Positions 1 through 5,642 of a DNA stretch of 8,982 bases are shown here, one piece after another. Origin of the DNA: Parcubacteria group bacterium CG11_big_fil_rev_8_21_14_0_20_39_14 (GTDB lineage: Bacteria > Patescibacteriota > Minisyncoccia > Minisyncoccales > GCA-002787255). Within the stretch, counting starts at the first letter, position 1; each line of letters opens with the position of its first letter. The DNA is taken from assembly GCA_002787255.1 (NCBI GenBank), contig PCWD01000049.1, positions 1 to 8,982 on the forward strand, read 5' to 3'. The notes beneath the pieces are model-generated. The model worked only from the letters and a program-made list of their open reading frames with translations, had not been told where the DNA came from and did not search any database. A program made the position numbers and the translations under genes.

Positions 1-79
1 TCAAATCCGTCAGGATTTGTACTATCGGGGTCGGTTTCGCGTTGAAACGCTGCAATTATTTATTACGCATCAGGTTTAA
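1..79 (+). repeat. Terminal inverted repeat, left copy
   Basis: This 79-bp element matches the reverse complement of 8953-8875 at 77 of 79 positions, with mismatches at 58 and 72. It starts with a small hairpin, CAAATCC (2-8) and GGATTTG (13-19) around loop GTCA. A second short stem, GCGT (39-42) and ACGC (47-50), follows. The repeat runs to the first base of the window, so its true left boundary is not visible. It keeps an open frame from position 3 to a TAA at 102-104 that matches the frame of the right-hand copy. Nothing suggests that this frame is a gene here. Confidence 0.9.
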
Positions 80-82
80 TAT

Positions 83-118
83 AAAAGCCGTTAATTTAGA
101 TTAAATTAACGGCTTTTT
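83..118. terminator. Bidirectional hairpin terminator after the dppB-like gene
   Basis: The arms AAAAGCCGTTAATTTA (83-98) and 102-117 are perfect reverse complements, giving a 16-bp stem with a 3-nt loop. The stem ends in a T run on the plus strand (114-118). On the minus strand the A run at its base becomes a U tract. It sits 18 bp past the dppB-like stop codon, so it most likely ends the minus-strand operon. It could also stop transcription entering from the left end. Confidence 0.85.
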
Positions 119-135
119 AACGACAGCTCAAGTTT

Positions 136-1071
136 TTAATGCTGGGCGGCGCCCAACCTCACTCGTTTATCTATAACCGCTATGGATAAGTCAGCTACTC
201 TTACCAAAATCAGGAAAGCGGCGCTGATAAAAATGGTAAAAGCCATCATTAGTTCGTAATCTCTGTTGAAAAAGGCGTCAAACATCAATTTACCGGAACC
301 GGGAATTCCATAAAACATTTCCACAAACAGAGAGCCAACCAAAAGTTCTGCCAAAGAAATTATAACAACTGTTACAATTGGAGTAGAGGCGTTCGGCAAA
401 ACATGCCAGCCAAGCACCCTCCATTCCGGCAGTCCTTTGGCGTAAGCGGTCCGGATATATTCGTCATCAAGAACATGCAAGATATTCACCCTGACAAATT
501 CGGCAAATCCTCCAATCGCCGGGAGGGAAAGGACAATTAAAGGAATAATAATTTTTGTAGAAAATATCCCATTCCAGCCCCGGAGCGGAAAAATACTAAG
601 GATACAGGCAAAAACAAGCACCGCAAATAAAATGAATATGATTGAAGGAATAGCTCTTGGTATCAGGGAAGAAATAATTATAGTTGAATCAAGCCATTTG
701 CCTCGATTTTTGGCGGCAATAATTCCCAATATCAATCCCAGAGGAAGAGCTATAAGCAATGCCAGGAGATTAATTTGAAAAGAAATCCAGAGAGCCGGAA
801 ATAAGAGCTCTTTTACTGGAGTCAGATAATACAAACTCATGCTCATATCGCCCTGAATGAAGTTCCACATATAAAGAGCGTATTGAATCGGCAATGGTTT
901 ATCTAAACCAAGTTCTCGGTGAATTTGAGCAATTTGTTCAGGGTCGGCTTTTGGGCAGCGAATCTGAATAGGATCTCCCGGCGCTACCCGACAAAGGCAA
1001 AAAGTGATAAAAGAAATAATCAGAATGGCAATTATAAACCATTTTGCCTCTCTTAAAAGGAATTCCTTCAT
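136..1071 (-). CDS. ABC peptide transporter permease, OppB/DppB type
   Basis: A 311-residue inner-membrane permease of the oligopeptide/dipeptide ABC importer family (OppB/DppB/NikB type), normally paired with a DppC-type partner and two ATPases. An N-terminal membrane helix (about 12-30) is followed by the family's RVAPGDP segment (28-34) and HRELGLDKPL (51-60), both typical of DppB-like proteins. Several further hydrophobic helices follow, at about 94-120, 129-162, 173-198, 229-255 and 274-302. The cytoplasmic EAA-type coupling loop that contacts the ATPase is at about 204-228 (YAKGLPEWR...LPN). The start ATG overlaps the S41 gene's stop as ATGA (1068-1071), with GGGGTGA upstream as ribosome binding site, so translation is probably coupled. 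It is last in the operon and separated from its DppC partner by two genes. The substrate cannot be read from sequence; peptide or nickel is possible. Confidence 0.93.
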   Translation of the reverse strand: MKEFLLREAKWFIIAILIISFITFCLCRVAPGDPIQIRCPKADPEQIAQIHRELGLDKPLPIQYALYMWNFIQGDMSMSLYYLTPVKELLFPALWISFQINLLALLIALPLGLILGIIAAKNRGKWLDSTIIISSLIPRAIPSIIFILFAVLVFACILSIFPLRGWNGIFSTKIIIPLIVLSLPAIGGFAEFVRVNILHVLDDEYIRTAYAKGLPEWRVLGWHVLPNASTPIVTVVIISLAELLVGSLFVEMFYGIPGSGKLMFDAFFNRDYELMMAFTIFISAAFLILVRVADLSIAVIDKRVRLGAAQH

Positions 1072-2639
1072 TTTTCACCCCTCAAAACATCAATCGCCTC
1101 AAACATTACCGGGTCCCATTGAGTTGGGGCAAAAAGCTCTTCCCCTTTTTCGTTAATAACTCCGCGGTTATGATGTTCATAATCAAGGTCGGTCCATTTT
1201 ATTTCAATATCGGGCGCAATGCCGCCTGATTCACAGTCATTAATATCTGTCCGGCCAATATATTTTCCGTTAGGAGTGAGGCTGAAAACAACAGCAAGGT
1301 AAATAGCTCCGTATTCACCGTTTCTTCCTATTTCAAAGAATCGGTTTCCGGTTCCCTTTCCCCCGGTTCTTTCTCCTATTAAAGTTGCTCTTTCATTATC
1401 CTGCATAGCGGCCCCAAAAGTTTCACAAGCGGAATAACTCTCTTTTCCTATCAAGACCACTAAAGGAATATCCGGAGCAAAAGTAAAATTATCCTCAACA
1501 TTTTTTTGTCTGATGCCCGAAGGATACTGGTCAATTCCCAGGACTTTGTTTCCCTTCAGGAAGAAGTCGGATACCGGGTCTCCGAATCCGCCGGGATTCT
1601 TTCTTATATCAATAATCATCCCTTTATATTCTGTTAAATCCACATTTTCCAAAATATGGGCTAAATCAATAATAGCTGACAGCGAAAACTCCTTTAGTTC
1701 AATATAGAAAATATCCGCTACTTCTTTGCCTTCCCTGTCAACCAAGGGAGGATTAAAAATTAAGTCCTTTTCAGTTGAGCCTCGTCCTTCGGGCAAATCA
1801 ATTGCCGGCCAGGAAGCTAAATGCTTCTGTTGAACCGAATCTACCTTTATTTTGAGTTCCTCAAGTTTTCCGGATGGATGTTTAACAATAAAACTTATTT
1901 CTTTTCCAAATCTATCTCTTATATAAAGAGTTCTTAAATCGTCCGACCCGCCTCGGGGATCTTTTCCATCAATAGCCATAATTACATCCCCGGGTTTAAT
2001 TCCCGCCTTATCTGCCGGTCCTCCCTTATACACTACATCAAATTGCAGTCTTCCTTCTTCACTGGTTGTAAAAGTGCAACCTATTCCTTTATAAAAACCG
2101 GCTGCGGTTGGAGGATTTAACCTATATTGTCTGGGAGTAATATAAGCGGCGAAAGGATCTCCCAGTCCCTTAATTATTCCATCCACAATAAAACCGAAGA
2201 GGTCCCACTGCCTTACCGGACCCTTTAAGTCAGCATACTTTGGCTCCTGGATAAGCCGGGCATAAATTTTATTAAAAACTCCAAAGTCGGGTTTTTCTTT
2301 ATTTTTAGCGATCTCTTTTTCCACCAAATCGTTTGCCCAGGAAGGAATATCTTGAGGAGCAACGCTCAAAAATCTAAACATAGTGTTTTTAGCCACTCTC
2401 ATAAGTTCTTCCGGCTTTTGGGCTGTTGGCTGATAAACTGACTCATTCTTAATAATCTTTACAATTTTGTTTAATTGCGCGAAATCAACATCTTTTTCCT
2501 GATAAGTTCCAACCAGAGGCGGCAAGGTATCATAATCTATTAAAGCTAAATCTGTTTCGGTCTTTGGAGCGCAACCTGTTGCCAGAAGCATTCCAATCAA
2601 AAGACAAACCACAATCTTCCCAATAATTCTTTCTTTCAT
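1068..2639 (-). CDS. Lipoprotein S41-family protease with PDZ domain (CtpA-like)
   Basis: A 523-residue C-terminal-processing-type serine protease, predicted to be anchored outside the cytoplasmic membrane. The N-terminus has a hydrophobic signal ending in LLATGC, so Cys23 is the likely lipidated residue. The family's pre-PDZ motif appears as GLGDPFAAYITP (158-169). The PDZ domain spans about 182-270, including GPADKAGIKPGDVI (207-220). The S41 core runs from about 305 to 483. MIIDIRKNPGG is at 341-351. The expected nucleophile is Ser403 in SYSACE and the general base is Lys428 in GGKG, with the 25-residue spacing known for CtpA/D1 processing protease. Both catalytic residues are intact. It is somewhat longer than typical family members. 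The start follows GGGGGAGA (2645-2652) at good spacing. Its place between peptide-transport genes suggests peptide trimming or envelope protein processing, but that role is inference. Confidence 0.92.
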   Translation of the reverse strand: MKERIIGKIVVCLLIGMLLATGCAPKTETDLALIDYDTLPPLVGTYQEKDVDFAQLNKIVKIIKNESVYQPTAQKPEELMRVAKNTMFRFLSVAPQDIPSWANDLVEKEIAKNKEKPDFGVFNKIYARLIQEPKYADLKGPVRQWDLFGFIVDGIIKGLGDPFAAYITPRQYRLNPPTAAGFYKGIGCTFTTSEEGRLQFDVVYKGGPADKAGIKPGDVIMAIDGKDPRGGSDDLRTLYIRDRFGKEISFIVKHPSGKLEELKIKVDSVQQKHLASWPAIDLPEGRGSTEKDLIFNPPLVDREGKEVADIFYIELKEFSLSAIIDLAHILENVDLTEYKGMIIDIRKNPGGFGDPVSDFFLKGNKVLGIDQYPSGIRQKNVEDNFTFAPDIPLVVLIGKESYSACETFGAAMQDNERATLIGERTGGKGTGNRFFEIGRNGEYGAIYLAVVFSLTPNGKYIGRTDINDCESGGIAPDIEIKWTDLDYEHHNRGVINEKGEELFAPTQWDPVMFEAIDVLRGEK

Positions 2640-2650
2640 TTTCTGTCTCC

Positions 2651-2690
2651 CCCGCTTCGCCGTAGCCCGGCCTGAAGGGCGAAGGCGAGC
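2651..2690. repeat. GC-rich imperfect palindrome in the S41 leader
   Basis: GCTTCGCC (2654-2661) can pair with GGCGAAGGC (2678-2686) using one bulged G. An inner GCCC (2665-2668) and GGGC (2677-2680) offer a competing fold. It is far richer in GC than its surroundings and lies directly upstream of the S41 ribosome binding site. It resembles the short mobile palindromes scattered through many candidate-phyla genomes, and is similar in style to the element inside mfd (6507-6569), though not the same sequence. Confidence 0.55.
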
Positions 2691-2712
2691 TTATTCTGTT
2701 TTCAAAAAACAA

Positions 2713-2730
2713 TGTGAGAAATTTCTCACA
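2713..2730. promoter_or_regulatory. 18-bp perfect palindrome, possible operator
   Basis: TGTGAGAAATTTCTCACA is its own reverse complement over all 18 bases. TGAGAAATTT occurs again in direct orientation at 2761-2770, 46 bp to the right. Both lie in the 181-bp gap between the solute-binding protein gene and the S41 gene. The shape fits a dimeric repressor site, but no clear promoter was found next to it and no regulator gene is in the window. Confidence 0.45.
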
Positions 2731-2774
2731 CCTCCAAAGCCGTAAAATGCTTCACAGGTCTGAGAAATTTTTGG

Positions 2775-2810
2775 AAAGGGGAGCGATAGGCAAGCCAACC
2801 GCCCCCCTTT
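2775..2810 (-). terminator. Intercistronic hairpin after the solute-binding protein gene
   Basis: On the minus-strand transcript AAAGGGG-G-GCG (from 2810) pairs with CGC-T-CCCCTTT (to 2775), giving 11 pairs including one G-U wobble around a 14-nt loop. It begins 10 nt after the binding-protein stop codon. The 3' flank lacks a clean U run, so this is more likely a partial terminator or an mRNA-stabilising hairpin than a full stop. Such hairpins are known after binding-protein genes of other ABC operons, where they raise binding-protein levels over those of downstream genes. Confidence 0.55.
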
Positions 2811-2820
2811 TTAAATGAGA

Positions 2821-4686
2821 CTACTTTACAATTTCAACAAACCTTAAAATTGGTATAACCATCGGCGGCGAGTAATAACCCTTTATAAAAGGTTTTATCA
2901 CCGCGTTATTCTTGCCATGGAATAAAGGAAGCCAGGGCGCTTCCTCAACAATAATTTTTTCAGCTTGCTGGTAAAGTTGAACTCTCTTCTCGGGATTTGA
3001 CTCAATGCGAGCCATTTCTAAAAGTTTGTTTACTTCCGGATTATTGTACCGGACTTCATTGTTGGCAACCGAACGGTCTCCGTGAAACTTAAGGTCCAAA
3101 AAATCTTCGGCATCCGGATAGTCGGCTATCCATCCCATCTCAAAAAGAGCATATTTTCCCTTCTTTAAATCTTCTATATAAGTTCCAAAATCAGTCTGTT
3201 CAATTTCAATTTCAACACCAAGATTTTGCTTCCACTCCCAGGTTAATTTCTCGCCTAATTTATCTGACGGTCCTTTTCCGGAAACATGAAGAATTAATCT
3301 CCCCAGTCCTTCCGGCCCGCCATACTTTGATTCTTTCAAAAGTTGGCGAGCTTTATCTGGATTGAATTCCAAACCCTTGAAATCCGGTCTGTAACCAGCC
3401 ACTCCCGGAGGCAGAATTCCATGAGCCGGGAGAACCAAATCCATTAAATATTCATGGGCAAGCTTTTCTTTATCAATTGCCATGGCAAAGGCCTGTCGAA
3501 CTTTCATGTCATCAAACGGTTTCATTCTGCTATTAAAACCAATGTAATAAACATCAACTGATGGGGTTTCAATATAAAGCTTTGCCAGCTCCGCGTCATA
3601 AACCTCGGGATCGTAACTGGAATATTCAGGTCCCCGAACTTTACCAACAGTAGTTTTTCCAATACCGGTTATATAAACTTCGTTTTCTTCAAAATTCATC
3701 AACGGGCTGCCGCCGCCAGCTAAATTGACAATGAATCTCTCTGTCTTGGGCATACCCAAATGGTAATCTTTATTGCGCTCTAAAACTATTTTTTGACGTC
3801 TCTCCCAACTTGTTAGTTTAAAGGGTCCTGTACCGTTCGGTCGGCGGGTCCAATTATATTTTTGGATATCCGCTTCCACCTGAAGTTTATCTACCACAAA
3901 AGCAGTCGGATAGGTTAATTTCCACAAGAAATATGGTTTTGGCGCGTCAATGGTTATTTTAAGAGTTTTTTTATCCAAAACCTCTATTCCCGGAATATCT
4001 CCTATTACTTTGGTAATATCAAAAGGTTCATTAATATCTTTTTCTCGATAAACCCGATTTTCAATCCTGCCCCGAATCATATCCTCTGCTTCAATAATAT
4101 CAGAAAGATAAAGCTCGGCCGTGGTTGAGGGAATTGGTCTTAAATGACTATCGCAAGCTCTGTCTATTGAATATTGAAAATCGTAGGCAGTAACTTCCCG
4201 GCCATCATGGAATTTAGCATTATTCCTAATTTTAAAAACATAAGAAACAGTGCCATCTGGATTATAAATTGGCTCGGGAATCTCTTCGCAAAGGTCAGGC
4301 GCCATTGCCACTTTAGCATCGGCTTTTTCTCCCTGAACTATCCATTTGGAAATCCATTGCTGCCAATTTTTGGGCATTTGCATCAATGTTTCAGAATCAA
4401 TATAGCGAATACCCCCTTCTTTTTCCTTGGCAACATCTTTTGGAACCAAAACTAAAGTCAAAAGTCCGCCAAATACCTCTTCAATATAGAAAGCTGAACT
4501 GGCATCGCCAGTTAAAGCCGGGTCCATAGTTAAGGGGTCGCTCCCGTCTAAATAGATAGTTGATGTATCAATTTCCGACCGGACCCCTGGATTGGCTGTT
4601 TTTGTCCCGCAACCGGCTACAAGCCCGGTTATTAAAACCGTTATTAAAACCAAACAAACCATTGCATAAATCAGTCCTTTTTTCAT
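2821..4686 (-). CDS. Lipoprotein solute-binding protein, DppA/OppA family (SBP_bac_5)
   Basis: A 621-residue extracytoplasmic binding lipoprotein for an ABC peptide importer. A signal helix (about 5-22) ends in the lipobox VAGC with Cys26 as the lipid anchor. Family hallmarks in order: LDGSDPLTMDPAL near the N-terminus (47-59), FKIRNNAKFHDGREVTAYDF (151-170), NGTGPFKLTSWE (284-295), MKVRQAFAMAIDKEKL (394-409), GILPPGV (423-429) and WIADYPDAEDFL (519-530). The segment at about 80-135 after FGGLLTLVL is longer than usual and may be a lineage-specific insertion in the binding lobe. The gene starts after AGAAGGT at suitable spacing, 22 bp downstream of the DppC-type permease gene. An intercistronic hairpin after its stop may raise its expression relative to the S41 and DppB-type genes. 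Family assignment is firm; the ligand is unknown. Confidence 0.94.
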   Translation of the reverse strand: MKKGLIYAMVCLVLITVLITGLVAGCGTKTANPGVRSEIDTSTIYLDGSDPLTMDPALTGDASSAFYIEEVFGGLLTLVLVPKDVAKEKEGGIRYIDSETLMQMPKNWQQWISKWIVQGEKADAKVAMAPDLCEEIPEPIYNPDGTVSYVFKIRNNAKFHDGREVTAYDFQYSIDRACDSHLRPIPSTTAELYLSDIIEAEDMIRGRIENRVYREKDINEPFDITKVIGDIPGIEVLDKKTLKITIDAPKPYFLWKLTYPTAFVVDKLQVEADIQKYNWTRRPNGTGPFKLTSWERRQKIVLERNKDYHLGMPKTERFIVNLAGGGSPLMNFEENEVYITGIGKTTVGKVRGPEYSSYDPEVYDAELAKLYIETPSVDVYYIGFNSRMKPFDDMKVRQAFAMAIDKEKLAHEYLMDLVLPAHGILPPGVAGYRPDFKGLEFNPDKARQLLKESKYGGPEGLGRLILHVSGKGPSDKLGEKLTWEWKQNLGVEIEIEQTDFGTYIEDLKKGKYALFEMGWIADYPDAEDFLDLKFHGDRSVANNEVRYNNPEVNKLLEMARIESNPEKRVQLYQQAEKIIVEEAPWLPLFHGKNNAVIKPFIKGYYSPPMVIPILRFVEIVK

Positions 4687-4708
4687 TTTTTACCTTCTGT
4701 AAAAATTT

Positions 4709-5611
4709 TTAGCCCTTTCTTGATTCGGCTATATCTGTAGCTGAAATCCTCAACAAAGAAAAACTTAAAATCCAAAGAACCACTACAATTCCCGGAAAAA
4801 TCAACAAGTAAGGATGGGCAGATATTAAATCAATGCTTTGCATTTCAAAAAACATTACCCCAAAAGAAGGATGAGGGGGACGAATTCCAAATCCCAAAAA
4901 AGATAAAGCGATTTCTGTTCCAATAACAAAACCCATAGTTGAAGTAATGCTTAAAATGATGAGTCCGAGCAAGTTTGGCAAAATATGATGGAACATAATT
5001 CTAAAGTCCGAGGCCCCAAGGGCTTTGGCCGCCTCAATATAGCCAAGCTCCCTAATCTGCAAAACTCGAGCCCGAAGAGTTTTTGCTCCCACTACCCAGG
5101 CAAACAAAGAAATTGCTCCAAAAACCAAAACCAAATCGGCAAATCCCGTTTGAGCCAACCACTGCCAGCCAAGTGTTTCATAAATAAAGTTATTATAGCC
5201 CGGCCGCAAAGTAGCGGCTATCAAAAGCACCAAATAAAGGGTTGGGATTGAGTAAAGAATTTCCCCTGTTCTCATAATCAAAGTGTCAATCCAGCCGCCG
5301 TAATATCCGGAAATTATACCTAAAAGGACCGTAATTATGAGTCCTCCAAAAACAATGTACAAGATTGAAACCATAGCAGTTGTGCCGGTAGCTCCCAAAA
5401 TCCTGCTAAACATATCTCTTCCGTAGTCATCAGTTCCGCACAAATGCTCCCAGGAAGGACCTTGAAAATTCGGCCCAACTTCTTGTTTATTATAATCATA
5501 GGGAGCAAAAACCGCTCCTAACACGGCCATTAAAAACAGAAATAAAATCATCGCCAGAGAAATTTTAGCCAATCTTCGATGGAAAATTTCTCGGAAAAGT
5601 CGTCCAATCAT
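4709..5611 (-). CDS. ABC peptide transporter permease, OppC/DppC type
   Basis: A 300-residue inner-membrane permease of the DppC/OppC family. It has the short N-terminal cytoplasmic segment and first helix (about 15-36) typical of OppC proteins, then the conserved periplasmic stretch HLCGTDDYGRDMFSRI (56-71). Further membrane helices are at about 78-103, 117-134, 158-176, 213-240 and 264-288. The coupling loop is a clear EAA motif, YIEAAKALGASDFR (191-204) ending in ILPN (210-213). The gene begins 31 bp after the mfd stop codon, with GAGGCGA as a plausible ribosome binding site, so it is probably co-transcribed with mfd. The expected partner is the DppB-type permease at 136-1071, unusually placed two genes away. 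No ATPase partner is visible. Confidence 0.94.
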   Translation of the reverse strand: MIGRLFREIFHRRLAKISLAMILFLFLMAVLGAVFAPYDYNKQEVGPNFQGPSWEHLCGTDDYGRDMFSRILGATGTTAMVSILYIVFGGLIITVLLGIISGYYGGWIDTLIMRTGEILYSIPTLYLVLLIAATLRPGYNNFIYETLGWQWLAQTGFADLVLVFGAISLFAWVVGAKTLRARVLQIRELGYIEAAKALGASDFRIMFHHILPNLLGLIILSITSTMGFVIGTEIALSFLGFGIRPPHPSFGVMFFEMQSIDLISAHPYLLIFPGIVVVLWILSFSLLRISATDIAESRKG

Positions 5612-5642
5612 TTTTTCGCCTCATTTATTTATTTCAAAGAAC

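Noticed and set aside
2640..2720. Internal promoter for the S41 gene
   Set aside because: No convincing -35/-10 pair with 16-18 bp spacing was found on the minus strand; only the palindrome and hairpins stand out.
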